A stretch of DNA of 64,000 nucleotides, taken from Notamacropus eugenii (Eukaryota > Chordata > Mammalia > Diprotodontia > Macropodidae). Made by a program: the position numbers and the translations under genes. Under the pieces are notes generated by a model that was not told the DNA's origin, ran no database searches, and saw only the letters and a list, made by a program, of their open reading frames with translations. The first letter of the stretch is position 1. Each line of letters starts with the position of its first letter. Location of the stretch: the NCBI RefSeq assembly GCF_028372415.1, contig NC_092872.1, positions 259,495,008-259,559,007 on the forward strand, in the 5' to 3' direction. Positions 1-11,314 of the stretch are shown here, one piece after another.

Positions 1-2250
1 GAATTTTGTTATTATTTTATCAACTTCTATAAAATATTCCTAGGTAATTTGATTGGTATAAGATTGAAGTGTACATTCATTTTGATGGTATTATAATTTT
101 CATTACATTGGCACAGTGGCAAAGCCTAACTATAAACACTCCAGTTATTTAAGTTGGTTTTTTATATCTTTAAAGAGCACTTTATAATTGAATCTATACA
201 AGTCTTTTATATGCTTTGGTAGATCAGTCTCCAGATTTTTTATACATTTGGTAATTATTTGGAATGTGATTTTCCTTCTTATTTATTTCTTCTTGTGTTT
301 TTTTATTATTATATAAATGTGATGGTGATTTTTGAGGATTTATTTTGTAGCCTGCAACTCTGTTAAAGCTATTGTCTCATTTAGTATCTTTTCTGACTCT
401 TGGGATTTTCCAAGTCATTATATCATCAGCAAATAGGGATAGTTTTATCTCCTCTTTACCTATTTTTAGGTTTCAATTTCTTTCTCTTGTTTTATTGCTG
501 TTGCTAGCATTTCTAGAACTGAAAACAGGCGTGCACATCCTGTCTTCACTTCTATATTTATTGGAAAAGGTTCTAGTATATTCTCATTGAATATAATGCT
601 TATTTTTTGTTTCAGAAAGATACTTTTTATAATATTTAAAAAGTCCCTCTATGTCTGTGCCTTATAAGGTTTTTAGCACAAAAGAGTGTTACACTTTGTT
701 AAAGACTTTTTCTGCATCCATTGAGATGATCATGTAGTTTGTGATGTTTTGGTTTTTAATATGGTTAATCATTGATTATTTCCCTAACGTCAAACCATCC
801 TTACATCCCTGGTATAAATTCCATGTGGACATAATGAATGACTTCTTGGATAAATCACTGAAGTCTGATTATAAGATTTTGTTTAAAATTTTTGAATAAA
901 TGTTCATTAATGATATTGACCCATAGTTTTCTTTCTGTGTTTAATCTCTCCCTGGTTTAGGTACTAGTACTATACTTGTCTCACAAGAGGATTCTGATAA
1001 GGTGCTTTCTTTCTCTATTTTTGAACATAACTTGTGAAATATGGTAGCTAACTCTTCTTCAAAAGTTTGGTACAATTCTCCTGTGAATCCATAACACCCA
1101 GGAAGTTTTCTTTCTTTGGTAGTTTCTTTACATAGATCTATTTCCCTTTGTAAGATTGAGTTATTTTAGATATCTAACTGTTCTTTTGATAATTTATTAA
1201 TTTGTATTTTTAAATGTATTCCTTTTTTAGTGTTCCCAGTTTTGTTAGGATATAATTGTGCATAATGTGTTCCAACTATTCTTTTTGTTTCTTCTGATTT
1301 TGCTGTGATTTTGTCTTGCTCACTTGCCATTTTGTTGATTTGACTTTCTGCTTTATTTTTCATCAGATTAGCTAAGGGTATATCAATTTTATTGGTCTTT
1401 TCAAAGGACCAGTTTTTAGTCTTATTTATCATTTTTAAAATTTTTATTTCAAATTTATTTCCCCTCTAATTTTAATATCTCCTCTCTGTGCTTATTTTAG
1501 GTTTGCTTATTTGCTAGCTTTTTAATTTTTAAATGCATATTCAGTCTACTAATCTTTTTTTCTATTCTGTTAATTTAACTTTGTAAGGATACTATTTTTC
1601 TCCTGAGGACTGCTTTAGCTACATCCCAGAAATCTTGATAGGTTGTTTCATCATTATCTTTCTTTCATACAGGTTATTAAATGATCTGTTCTTTGACTCA
1701 GTAATTACTTAGGATTTCATTGTTAAGTCTCCATTTGGAGCTGTATCTTTTGTTTGTGGTCCTTGAACCAGTGACTATTTTTATTGCATTATGGTCTGTA
1801 AAGGAAGTATTAACTATATCTGAATTTTTGCATTTGTTTGCAATATCTCTGTGCCTTAGTACAAGGTCAGTCTTTGTAAAAGTTGCATATGATGCTGAGA
1901 ATTATGTATATTCTTCTGCCTTCCCATTTAGTCAATGACATAAGTCTTTTATCTCAATTTCTCCAGGAATTTGTTCAGTTACATATTTTTCCTTTTGTTT
2001 ATCTTTCTGTTAGACTTATTCAAAACTAAGAGAGAGATATTGAAGTTTTCTGTCACTTTTGTGTTACTGTCTATGTCTTCTTGTAGCACAGATAGTGTTT
2101 TCTTTATGAATTTGGATGCTAAGGCATTTGGTGCATATAAGTTTACTACCGATATTGGCTTGTTGTCTATAGTTCCTTTCAGTATAAAATAGTTTCCTTG
2201 TTTATTCACTTTTATTTTTTGAATGTTTGTTTTTCCTTTGTCAAATAACA
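1..2250 (-). mobile_element. Antisense L1 ORF2 remnant (endonuclease to reverse transcriptase)
   Basis: The minus strand encodes broken L1 ORF2. The endonuclease-domain part at 2251-1979 includes VNLYAPN and a DIDSNT motif. The linker at 1432-1166 includes NWSFEKTNKIDIPLANL. Plus-strand text at 360-760 mirrors the RT region (cf. 'ttttctgcatccattgagat', typical of antisense L1). Many stops show that it is old. The 5' boundary near 2250 lies within the endonuclease domain, so the copy is 5'-truncated, and it continues left past the window edge. Confidence 0.9.
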
Positions 2251-2259
2251 CAACACAAT

Positions 2260-3020
2260 GATGCTTGCTTTTGCGGATTCACTTGATACGTAGTAAAGGT
2301 TCTCCCTTGTTAATACCTTCAATCCTCACTTCCATGCTTCAAGAATTTGTGATTTTGGAATTCCCTCTCCTCATGCATATTGGGACCCTTCTGTAATTTT
2401 TAGCATTCTAACCCTAAATGTGTTTGATCACACCACCCACAACAAGAAAAAATGTTTAAACATGCACCCTAATGTGTGAAAATTTACTTGTTTACGTACT
2501 ACTACACAAGTGATTAAGTACAAATTATAATACTAAGGCACATGATCACATAGCCAGTAAATGACAAAACTAGAATCTATACATCTCCTGACCCAATATT
2601 CCCTTATTTCTTGATTTTTGTCTTTTCTTACTTTAATGTCCATAAGGAAGTCAGCAAGAGTCAACTCTAACAATCAGATACTGGGAAGAGTTAATTTTCC
2701 TCTCACTTACAACGTCACCCTGGTGTTATTACCACTACCAGAGATAAAGAGTGGGTGGCTGAAATGTGGGAACAGAAAGGCAGAGGCTGCTACCAGGGCC
2801 CCTGCAAGGGCATCAACCTCTCTCCGTCTCTGAAACTGCCTCTAATAGATAAGAGCAAAGAAAGTGTAGACCTGAGTTAGTGCTTGTTAGACTGGCTCTT
2901 CATTTGTGGCTGTAGAAGGCAATGTATTGACAGCAAAGACAACAAGACCTAGAGGCAGCATTATATGTGGGAAAATAGGTGCTAAATTTGGAGTTGGAGG
3001 GCCTGGGCAGGCCTGCCACT
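2260..3020. other. Unassigned intergenic sequence
   Basis: No gene, and no repeat family that I recognise. It may contain old unrecognised repeats (for example around 2260-2450). The short open frames here lack any family signature. Confidence 0.4.
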
Positions 3021-3385
3021 TAATCAATCAATCAATCAATCAATTAGTATTTATTAAGTACTTAGGAGCAGCACAATATATAGAGCTCTGAGTCTGGAGT
3101 CACAAAGACCTGAATGCAAATTCGGCCTTAAATACTTCTTAGCTGTGTGATCCTTGGTAGGTCACCTAACCTCTGTTCAACTCAATGTCTTCATCTGTAA
3201 AATGAGGATAATAGTAGTATGTACCTTGAAGGGTTGTAGTGCAGATCAAATGAGATAATAATTTTAAAGTGCTTGGCACCATGCCTGGCACAAAATCAAC
3301 ATTATATAAATGTTAACTATTCTTGGCTATTATTACTTACTTGCCAGACACTGTGTTAAGTCCTAAGGGAACAAAGAAACCTAAG
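3020..3385 (-). mobile_element. Antisense L2 3' end, split by a SINE
   Basis: (AATC)n followed by a 'tatttattaagtactta' L2 tail at 3020-3065. It resumes at 3341-3385 with 'cagacactgtgttaagtcct'. The break is filled by a sense CORE-SINE (3066-3340), so the L2 was there first. Confidence 0.7.
3066..3340 (+). mobile_element. CORE-SINE/MIR-like copy inserted in L2
   Basis: Nearly full: a tRNA-like head with a B-box-like segment (GACCTGAATGCAAATTC), the core TTCATCTGTAAAATGAGGATAATA, then the GTGCTTGGCACCATGCCTGG tail and ATTATA end. Confidence 0.85.
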
Positions 3386-3530
3386 ATCTTTACTATCTTG
3401 TGGCTTTGAGCAAGTTACTTAATTAACTTCTCTACACATCAGTTTCTTCATTTGTAAAATTAAAGAGTTGAAGTTAGATGACTGCTTAGCCCTCTTCTAA
3501 TTCTAAATTTAAGACCCTCTGACCCTCAAA
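3386..3530 (+). mobile_element. CORE-SINE fragment, sense
   Basis: Contains the core CATTTGTAAAATTAAAGAGT and a variant tail reading 'ctaattctaaatttaagacc', which resembles the 'ggtcccttccagctctaaatc' tail type. The head is missing. Confidence 0.65.
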
Positions 3531-3539
3531 TGGAAGAAC

Positions 3540-4430
3540 AGTCCAATCCTGGGGAGTGCGAATTAAACCTTTGTCTCCTGAATCCAATCCCAACCTTCAA
3601 TTCACTATCTTCTCTATGGGTACCTTGGCATTGCTGTTCCAAATAAATACCTAGATGACTTTCCTTATGTTTCTTGCTTTATGTGTCCCTGGGGAAAACC
3701 TGTGATGTGATCTACCTGAGGTTTTAGAACTCGGGTTTTAGGTTTTAGGGTTTTTTCACCTAAAAGTTAGGTGAGAATGATCCTATGTTATAAGGTCAGC
3801 AACAGCCAATCCCTTCCTGCTTTGCTCCATCAGGCAAGATTAATAATCATGAGACCCTGAAGCCTCAGACAGCTCACAAAGGGGTACAGATGGGCATAGG
3901 CATCTGGAGTAGGGGTTTTCATAGTTTGGACACATCGTAGACACATTTCTCCAATCCTCCAATTCCTCTTTGTTTCAAAGGAGGTTACTTCCTCCCCTGT
4001 CTTCCCCTCCTCTCTCCCAGACTCAATTAGATTATAGCTATAAAACCCCTTGGAGCTAAGTATTCTATAAATACAAGGTGTTATTATTAGATCCAGAAAA
4101 AGAAAACTGGAAGAAGACAACGCTGAGACAGGAGAATGGGCTCAAGGAGTCTGCCGGCTCAATCAAACAAATTTTCTTATAGCCCAGATGCCATTAGACA
4201 AGACCAATCCTTCTGGCGGCTCCTCGGAATTATGATCAACTGGAGAGAGAAGGCTGGCCAGATTTTGAACTTACTGAGTGTTTTGCACCATTTGTCAAAC
4301 ACTTGTGGTTGGAGGGAGCCCAGGAGACATCCCTCTGGGTCTTTCTCCCCCCAACCCTTGTGAATTAAGAGTTGGGAATTTTCTTGGTTTTCATGCAAAT
4401 TTATGCCATAATAACTCACAATTCTGTGGT
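3540..4430. other. Unassigned intergenic sequence
   Basis: Only a short SINE-like tail near 4055-4090 ('attctataaatacaaggtg') stands out, together with a GGGTTTTAGG-type run near 3731-3755. No exon-like conservation signature is visible. Confidence 0.35.
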
Positions 4431-4650
4431 TCCTCAAGGTTTACAAAGTGTTCTCTTCTCAGTTACGCTGGTTACCACTAGGATAATGCCAACCTTAAAA
4501 TCGTTGTCTTACAGATGAGGAAGCTGAGGCACTCTTGATCAATCTCACACTTAGTGTCACAAGTGAGATTCTGAGCCTGTCTCCTGAATCCAGTCCCAAC
4601 CTTCTATTCACCACATACACCATGTGCACCTCAGCATTGCTGTCCCAGAT
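4430..4650 (-). mobile_element. Antisense CORE-SINE/MIR-like copy
   Basis: Contains 'ttacagatgaggaagctgag', the reverse complement of the SINE core. It is preceded by an antisense tail and followed by the antisense head ending near 'ctgaatccagtcccaacc'. Confidence 0.7.
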
Positions 4651-4689
4651 AAATACTCTACTTGCCAACGCCTTGAAAGCTTTGGGTTG

Positions 4690-4845
4690 TTGTCATGGAT
4701 GATATCTATACCCCCATTAGGGATATTAGAGGTTCGGAAAGATGAGATGGTTTGTGGCTGACCACATAACTTGTGAGCAGACAGCGGTGGAATTCAAACT
4801 CAGATTATCTGACTACAGATACAGAGATACTTCCACTATACCACA
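4690..4845 (-). mobile_element. Antisense CORE-SINE fragment, diverged
   Basis: Matches 'gtggaattcaaactcagatt' (antisense B box) and 'cttccactataccacaaag' (antisense head). The core has decayed. Confidence 0.55.
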
Positions 4846-4884
4846 AAGGGGATAAAATGGGGGATAAAAGCAGCAGAGGTCACC

Positions 4885-4985
4885 TTTTTTTCTCACTGAA
4901 GGAATCAATCAGTCTACAAACATTTATATTTTGTGTCAGGTACTGTACCGGGCCTACGGTTTACAAAGACAAAAGTGAAATAGTA
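4885..4985 (-). mobile_element. Antisense L2 3' end fragment
   Basis: 'caatcagtctacaaacattta' followed by 'gtcaggtactgtaccgggcc' matches the antisense L2 tail. The rest of the element is missing. Confidence 0.5.
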
Positions 4986-4989
4986 AAAT

Positions 4990-6010
4990 AGTTACAACTT
5001 TGTAAGGATGCTCAGTCTTCCCCAGTCTTCACACACTCCCCAAGCACCAGAAGGGAGTTCAGTTGTCATAATCCAAATAAGGGGAGGAGGATGCCTTCTG
5101 ATCCCCACTGGATCCTGGACTGTTCTGGAAGGAGGGGTAATGTACCAACTGAACCAAGTCCCCTAAGCTAGGAGACAAAATTCCTCCATATGTCCCACAT
5201 ATCCCATGCCCTTGACAGAGGGGGAAAGGCAACTACAGTGCCTTCTATCCTCTCCTCAGCTTTCCCAAAACTCAGTCCTTCATCTTAAGCTAAGACTCAA
5301 AGATCTCTCCACAACCACTGACAACACCATAGGCATCTGAAGACTGGCCCCAACCATACATCTCATGACATACATATAACTACAAGGCATCTAACCCCCA
5401 GTATTGCCATCTATCACTGCCCCCCCCCACAGCAATTACTACAGTAGAGACATCTATGGGGGATACTTCCCTGTGCTATGGAAAGACAGCACCTCCAAGC
5501 CTCCTACCCTCCTGGCCCAGACTCCTGACTCAACTCTTAGCCCTGCTCAAAAACATTCTGATATCAAAATGAATCTGAAACATAAAAGCTAGGGAGTGTG
5601 AATGTCTCAGAACATGTGTGTTCCTACTTTCCTTGTCTCTGTAATAGTTGGGACTCTTAAACATCATCCCTACAATGATGGGACAGTGTCTCAGAATCAC
5701 CTTGCCAGATGGACAGTCTGGGCTTTATCTGGGTAGCCACATCATCACAGACTTCTCTCTGTATGACACCCCATCCCCTAATACAGGGCAGGTCCTAAGT
5801 AGAGACACGAAACACAAGAAACCCAGAGGGAGGGAAACCCAGGCACCCAATGATCCTTTCTACCTGCTTGCCTCGTCGTGGGTAAACTCTCCAGGAAAGT
5901 GCTCAGAAATACCATTTAAGGGGAAATTTCCCAGGATGCCCACATAGAACAGCTGCACCCTTCCCCACTAAAGTCTATTGGAGTCAACAGTTAATTCACA
6001 TAGAATTGCA
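4990..6010. other. Unassigned intergenic sequence
   Basis: No recognisable repeat or exon. The 99-codon open frame at 5648-5947 has no family signature and no splice or promoter context. Confidence 0.4.
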
Positions 6011-6019
6011 GGATTCTAG

Positions 6020-6270
6020 ACTTAAAAGCAGCCAGATCATCTCTCTAGCCCATCCCAAAACCCAAACCAGTATCCCTTCTTCAACAAGGGCTCATGTGGT
6101 TTTTGCCTAAAAGTCTCAGGTGAGAAGGAACCACTCCCCTCGATGGCATCCCATTCCACTTTGGGAGAGAGCTCATTCAAGTGGCCAGTATTAGAATTCA
6201 CCAGCACTGTCTGCTGTTCTCTTTGAATAGCTCAGTTAAATGTTGTCTCCAAATTCCAGAATGGTGATGT
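6020..6270 (-). mobile_element. Antisense L3/CR1 LINE 3' fragment
   Basis: 'gatggcatcccattccactt' and its flanks match the antisense CR1/L3 3' region, where the usual text reads '...ggcagcccattccactttgg'. Diverged and short. Confidence 0.55.
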
Positions 6271-6354
6271 GCGTATTCATTACACAGGTTACCTGATCCC
6301 TGAAACTCTGCTCAGTTTTCCTAATTACCATGCACATGGTCTCTTTCCTTAGTG

Positions 6355-6545
6355 AGTCATCACAAGACCCCAGAAGTTAGAACCAGAAGGGATCTTAGAG
6401 ATCCTTTAGTCCAACTTTGGCATTTGATACATGAGAGAAGAAGAGATTTATTTAATGTCACCCACAAAGCAATGTCAGAATCTGACATGTCTTCTACATC
6501 AAATCCAGACTCTTTCCATGACATCATGCAACCTTTCCTTTGAGA
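6355..6545 (-). mobile_element. Antisense CORE-SINE variant with 'agaaccagaagggatcttag' end
   Basis: The antisense variant tail (gttagaaccagaagggatct), a decayed core near 6425 and the antisense head (ctacatcaaatccagactct) are in order. Confidence 0.6.
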
Positions 6546-6724
6546 AATCAATTAAGGAATCATGGATGACCCTCACATTTCCCTGAGCCTTTGATATTGC
6601 TGTGGGCTTTGGCAAAGGCTGATTTGTTTCCTCCCTCTGAGACATACTCTAGAAATCTAGGTCAAGGGTCCCCTGCTGAACAAGTACAATCTACGGCTCC
6701 ATCTCAATTCATTCTAAAAAGTAA

Positions 6725-6960
6725 GAGGAGGTAGGTGGGGGTGTGGATTGAGAGTCAGAAAGACCTGAGTTCAAATCCAACCCCACATACTTATTAGCTG
6801 TGTAAGTCACTCCACTGCTGCCTGCCTCAGTTTCTTTATCTGTAAAATGAGAATAATATAGCACCCCCCCCCCAGAGCTGTTGTGAGGACCAAATGAGAT
6901 AATAATTATAAAGGACTTGGAAAATGCTAAAGCACTACGTAAATGCTAGCTCTTTTTAGG
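6725..6960 (+). mobile_element. CORE-SINE, nearly full length
   Basis: Head with GAGTTCAAATCC (B box), core CTGTAAAATGAGAATAATA, an internal C9 run, and the tail 'aaagcactacgtaaatgcta'. Good match to the marsupial CORE-SINE pattern. Confidence 0.85.
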
Positions 6961-7324
6961 AGTAAATATTCACGTCACAGCTTTAGCTAGGTAAAATGTC
7001 CAAGATGAGTGCTTCCACAATGCCCTGTCTTCCCTAGTAAGGCTCAACCATCAGCACCATCCTTCTCATCACAAACACACGTTGGCTAGTAATTTGCAGT
7101 GTAGTCAGCAGCACCACCGGCTATGTGACATTTGAACTCTCCAATATGGCCCCAGGAAAATGGGGAAAATCTTCATAGAACATAGAACAATCATCATATA
7201 AAAACCATAGCTAGGGCTTTGTGAAAATTGTCACATGACCCCAGAATCACCCTCCACTGGGCAGGGATAGGGGGAAGAGGTCATCAAGACCAGGCAGAAC
7301 CAAAATGTAAGATGGCAGAAAAAG

Positions 7325-7480
7325 CATAAAATTTGGCATCAGACAACCTCAGTTATAACCCTAGTACTATTTATTGTCTGTGGGACCACAGACAAATCAC
7401 TGAACCTCAGTATCCCATCTTAGAAAATAAAGAATTATATAGAGGAGATCCTCAAGGTCCAATTTAAGGTTCTAAATGTT
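7325..7480 (+). mobile_element. CORE-SINE variant, diverged
   Basis: Recognisable only by 'ggcatcagacaacctcagtt', 'tgaacctcagtatcccatct' and a 'ctcaaggtccaatttaaggttct' variant tail. Confidence 0.5.
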
Positions 7481-7484
7481 CATT

Positions 7485-8150
7485 TGTTGGACAGGACCTG
7501 AAAGATCAGGGCTGAAATTCTAGAGCAAGTCAGGGACCTGTCCTGCAATTATACTTGTTCCAGGAGCACCATCCCACTCAGAGTCTCTAAGGCATTTGAG
7601 GATCAGAAGGAAGCTGGGCTTTTCTTTCAGAGGTAGCTAGCTCCCTTTAGGCTCCGTGGTTCCTGGCTCTACTATCAGAGCCATGGGAGCCTGAGAAAGC
7701 AGATCCAGGCCTTGGGAAGGGAAGGAGAAGAGGCAGTCACTAGTGGTGCCTGTCTCTCTGCTCCCAAAAACTCTAGGGCACAGACAACTGGAAACATCAA
7801 GCTGGGAGGCAAAGGATAGGGAGAGGCCCTAACCCTGACTCCAAGACAGGGGACAGGAAAGTGATAAAGGCAGATAGGATGACTGGAAGATAGAGAACCT
7901 GGAGGAGAGAGGAGAAGGAGGGGCCCCTAGGTCTGGTCACACATTAAAAATAACTCCTGTCTATTGTTTGCTGCAGTGACTGTATTTCTCTCTTGAGAGA
8001 TTGCCTAAGTAAAGACTTGGCCAAGCCAGGAGACTGCCTGGAAGTTGTAAGGATTCAATTGTTTTTGTGATGAAAATTAAATTTGCCAAAAGAAAATATT
8101 TTATGTTAAAAACAAACTCCAGCTGAGGCCAGAGGATTGTTTCTTTCTTC
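7485..8150. other. Unassigned intergenic sequence
   Basis: GC-moderate, with no recognisable repeat. Near 7960-8100 the sequence is AT-rich and looks single-copy. No exon is evident. Confidence 0.35.
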
Positions 8151-8215
8151 GCCTGTGTACCCCAGGTCCCTAGCAGACAGAAGGAGATTAATAAGTGTTT
8201 GTTGATTGATTTTTT
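8150..8215 (+). mobile_element. L2/MIR-type 3' end, sense
   Basis: 'gtccctagcagacagaagga' then 'attaataagtgtttgttgattga' is the typical L2 tail. Confidence 0.6.
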
Positions 8216-8274
8216 CTGTGCCTTACATGATCTGTGTTCACTTCATGCCACCCTGACCCATGATCAGGTGTCAA

Positions 8275-8530
8275 CAAGGAACAGTGGACCTAGAGATGAT
8301 TGGGTCGTCAGAGGCCACCTAATATAGCTCCTTCATTTTATAAAGGAATGGTATAAGGCCTAGAGAGACCCCTTCAAAGTCAGAGGAACCCACAGAATCC
8401 CAGGGCTAGAGGCTAATTCTGTCATTTTGCAAATGGGTAAATTGAGGTCGAGGGGAATTGATGAAATTACTTCCCCAGGGTCACACAGGCTGTAACCTTC
8501 AGAAAAGGATGGACAAGTAACTTCACAACC
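8275..8530 (-). mobile_element. Antisense CORE-SINE variant
   Basis: 'tcattttgcaaatgggtaaa' (antisense core) and 'cccagggtcacacaggctg' are clear. A second antisense head-like stretch at 8280-8370 suggests two overlapping copies. Confidence 0.65.
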
Positions 8531-8599
8531 ACCCCACTTCTTACCTCTTGCGTAAAATGAGGATATTGGCCTTCTTGGCTTCCATGTCCGCTCCTTGAA

Positions 8600-8785
8600 C
8601 TAAATTCCTCCATTATCTCATTTGATCTTCAGAACATCCCTCCCAGGTACCTAGGGTAGGTCTTAGTGGTCCCAATTGATACATGAGGAAACTGAGGCCC
8701 AGAGAGTCAAAATGCCCATTTCAAGGAGGCACAGGGTGAGTTAATAGCAACGTCAGTTCTGAAACCAGATACTGAAGACTGAAAA
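8600..8785 (-). mobile_element. Antisense CORE-SINE
   Basis: 'attatctcatttgatcttca' (antisense tail) and 'acatgaggaaactgaggccc' (antisense core) are in the right order. The head is eroded. Confidence 0.75.
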
Positions 8786-8927
8786 CAGAAAAATAAAGTT
8801 GTTTCTAGAGCCTAAACGCCTTCTGCTGACCCCTCCACTCTGGTGCTATCCCCCTAGTCGGTGAGCTGCCTCTGTCACGAATTTGTATGTCCAGGACTTA
8901 GAACAGCGCTTGGTGCATACTGTTCAT

Positions 8928-8976
8928 TCACTCCATTCATTCATTCATTCATTCATTCATTCATTCATTCATTCAT
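8928..8976. repeat. (ATTC)n tetranucleotide repeat
   Basis: About ten ATTC units directly after an L2-like stretch ('acttagaacagcgcttggtg'). It probably expanded from the TGAATGAATGA-type end of an L2 copy. Confidence 0.9.
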
Positions 8977-8989
8977 TTCTGAATTCCAA

Positions 8990-9595
8990 GGTCTACTCTC
9001 CCCCCACTAAAACACACAAAACCACAAGCTGGTCCCTGGGGATATGGGCTGGGGAACAGGGCAGAAAAGACCACCCTGGCTGAGATGCAGGGGGCTTGTT
9101 GTCTAGCACATCTTCCCCTTACCCACAGCTCGCTCCCCTAGACCCCACTTAGTGGAAGCAGTCTTCCCTTGGCTGACCTCTCCAGAATTCACTCCTCCTT
9201 CCTCCGCCTGGGTCTCTGTTTGCCTATCTGTTTCCCCAACTGGCCAACCCACCTTCTAACAAGTTTGGCAGCCTTCCCCCCACCACAGCACCCAGGGGAC
9301 AACAGCTTAGTGGTCAGAGCGTCAGGTTTACTATACCTAGCTTCCAGGCAACCGCAGATATGTACTCCTGGCAAGAGGACTTTGGCCCCATTCTTCCTCC
9401 TTCCCACCAGACAGATGGAGTCTATTCTTTGTGGGGAAATGCCAAAGACTGAGCTGGGAATTGGGGTCTCTCCAACCCTTTGCCTTGGATCAAACTGGAT
9501 CCAGGTCTCTGGTTCCAAGGGTCCAGGCTGCTAGGGAATAAAGCTAGAGACTCCAAATGTTGATTGGGTGGTGATCAGGGGCAATACTTCACCCA
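8990..9595. other. Unassigned intergenic sequence
   Basis: No repeat recognised. The 121-codon open frame at 9169-9534 shows no domain or conservation clue and is opposed by an equally open minus-strand frame, so I do not call a gene. Confidence 0.4.
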
Positions 9596-9599
9596 TAAG

Positions 9600-9655
9600 A
9601 TTTAATTCAATTCAATCCAACAACCATTTATTAGGTATCTACTGTGGAATGATTT
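9600..9655 (-). mobile_element. Short antisense L2 3' end
   Basis: 'aacaaccatttattaggtat' followed by 'ctactgtgg' is the antisense L2 tail. Only about 50 bp is left. Confidence 0.45.
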
Positions 9656-9879
9656 GCAGGATCATTGGAATTTGATCTCTAAGGGACTTTCAGAAGCAGA
9701 CCAACCAACTGACACAGTCACTTCTAAAGCATTCGACACCCATAGTCCCCCACTCCTCTACTGGGACATCAGAGGTTTATCCCATCATTTTTACTCCAGG
9801 ATCAATCTTGGTCATTAAAACCAAGCAGAATCTGTCTCTCAGCAGGGTTAGGGGTGCTTTCATTTACTCACTGTGTCTT

Positions 9880-10030
9880 TTTGTGCCTCTCCTGCCCATC
9901 CCATCCTTTAACATCTAAAGCAATGATACCTCTTCCAAGTAGCTTTCCCCAATCTTCCCCAAGCTGATATTGACTTCAGACCTCACAGAGAACTTTTTGG
10001 GTCTTTATCTGATGTAATATTATAGAATAT
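9880..10030 (+). mobile_element. Sense L2 fragment
   Basis: 'cttccaagtagctttcccca' and flanks match the L2 3'UTR region that usually reads '...aagcctttccctgatcc'. Diverged. Confidence 0.4.
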
Positions 10031-10069
10031 GATTATCATAGTATTCTGGGTAATTTACTCTTTGAGATT

Positions 10070-10280
10070 AGGGACTTGACTTTGAAGTCACAAGACCTAA
10101 GTTCAAATCCCAATTATTTGACCATGGACAAATCTCTTTGCCCCTTTGGGTCTCATTCCCTGGAGTTGTAAGATGGATAGCAATGTCCTTGTACTTTCTA
10201 CCTTACAGGGCCATTGAGAGCAGTTCTTTGTAAACCTCAAAGCTCTATAGAAATGAGAACCATCACTGTCCTCATCAGGG
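10070..10280 (+). mobile_element. CORE-SINE, sense
   Basis: B box AAGTTCAAATCCC, then a decayed core and the tail 'gttctttgtaaacctcaaag'. Confidence 0.7.
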
Positions 10281-10309
10281 AATATCTGCTGTCTAATTAT
10301 CCATTTCTG

Positions 10310-10620
10310 TCTTGTCTTTCTTTTGGGGGAGGGGCACAGCTACAGCTCTGAGGTGGATGAAACTAACTCCCCAGCCTGGGAGCCCTGGAGCTGGGAGCCC
10401 AGGGACTGACCTCCCCAGGCAGGAAATGGCCTTGGGCCCAGCCCCTCTCCCACGGCACGAGGAGGCCAGCGCTTCCTGAGCTCTTTGGGATGCCGCTGCT
10501 CTCTGCCAGGCATATCATTTTCCCAGCATCTAAGTAGACCAGGCGGCTGCTTGGGGCTCAACCCTGTCATTCCTAAGCCTGATTGCAGCCCAGTGGGAGC
10601 AGCCAATCATCCCCTGCTCC
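10310..10620. other. Unassigned GC-rich block, possible conserved non-coding DNA
   Basis: A repeat-free GC-rich stretch with a few CpGs and a CCAAT motif at 10599-10604 ('agccaatcatcc'). Its composition differs from its neighbours. No exon borders support coding. Confidence 0.3.
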
Positions 10621-10655
10621 TGAGGCGTCTTCTTTCTCATGCTTCCCATCCACAT

Positions 10656-10702
10656 ACTCACATGCCTATCCATGTACACACATACACACTCACACACCCC
10701 TC
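10656..10702. repeat. Degenerate CA-rich repeat
   Basis: Imperfect ACAC/TCAC units, short and interrupted. Confidence 0.6.
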
Positions 10703-10864
10703 ATTCTCCATTGGGCCATGACTCACCTTGGGGTGGAGGGGGAATTGGCAGAGGGAGGCTGGATTCCGAGCCCACAGAGCCCCTGAAGGGATGGTCTTTT
10801 ATTCTCTTTCTAACATTGTGCTCAGAACCTTTGATCAAAAAGACATAATAGGGTCCACTCTCTC

Positions 10865-11055
10865 TGGCTTGAGAGTCAGCCTAGTGTATGAGAAATTGGA
10901 TTTGAAGACTTAGGGCCTACATTCAAAACTCAGTTCAGCTACTTACTGTGGGACCTTGGATGAAGTCCTTCCCTTATCTGGGCCTCAGGTCCCTCTTCTG
11001 TAAAGTGAGACGGACTGCCTGACCTCTGGGGTCTTCCCAGCCCTTTGATCCCTTA
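10865..11055 (+). mobile_element. CORE-SINE variant, sense
   Basis: 'gagagtcagcctagtgta' head, 'ctcttctgtaaagtgagac' core and a 'gacctctggggtcttcccag' tail of the 'ggtcccttccagc' variant. Confidence 0.65.
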
Positions 11056-11314
11056 AGACCTTACTGCCAAAGCAACAGAATCTACTTGGCTCTCGTTAAA
11101 TCTTGATAAACTGGAAAGGAGTCAAATTCTCCCTCCTCAAGCATTTCCCTGTCAGTGGTGTCTCAACATAGCCCAACCTCTGAATATGCCTGCCATATAT
11201 ACTCAGAGGGGACTTGGGAAGATGCCTCTCTAGCCCTTAAATGTCTTACCCATCCATCTATACCCTCTTTGCAATTTCCATCATTGGCTGTTTGACTAAA
11301 GCACTGTCCACAAT

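Noticed and set aside
8815-8830. Reverse-orientation CTCF-like string near 8815
   Set aside because: About three mismatches to the core, unlike the clean site at 29910.
8928-8976. Regular short repeats that might suggest a CRISPR array (here and in the CA, GA and TG tracts)
   Set aside because: Pure microsatellites with no spacers, in a vertebrate genome.
9169-9534. 121-codon open frame with an equally open opposite frame
   Set aside because: No family signature, promoter or splice context. Dual-strand openness reflects base composition.
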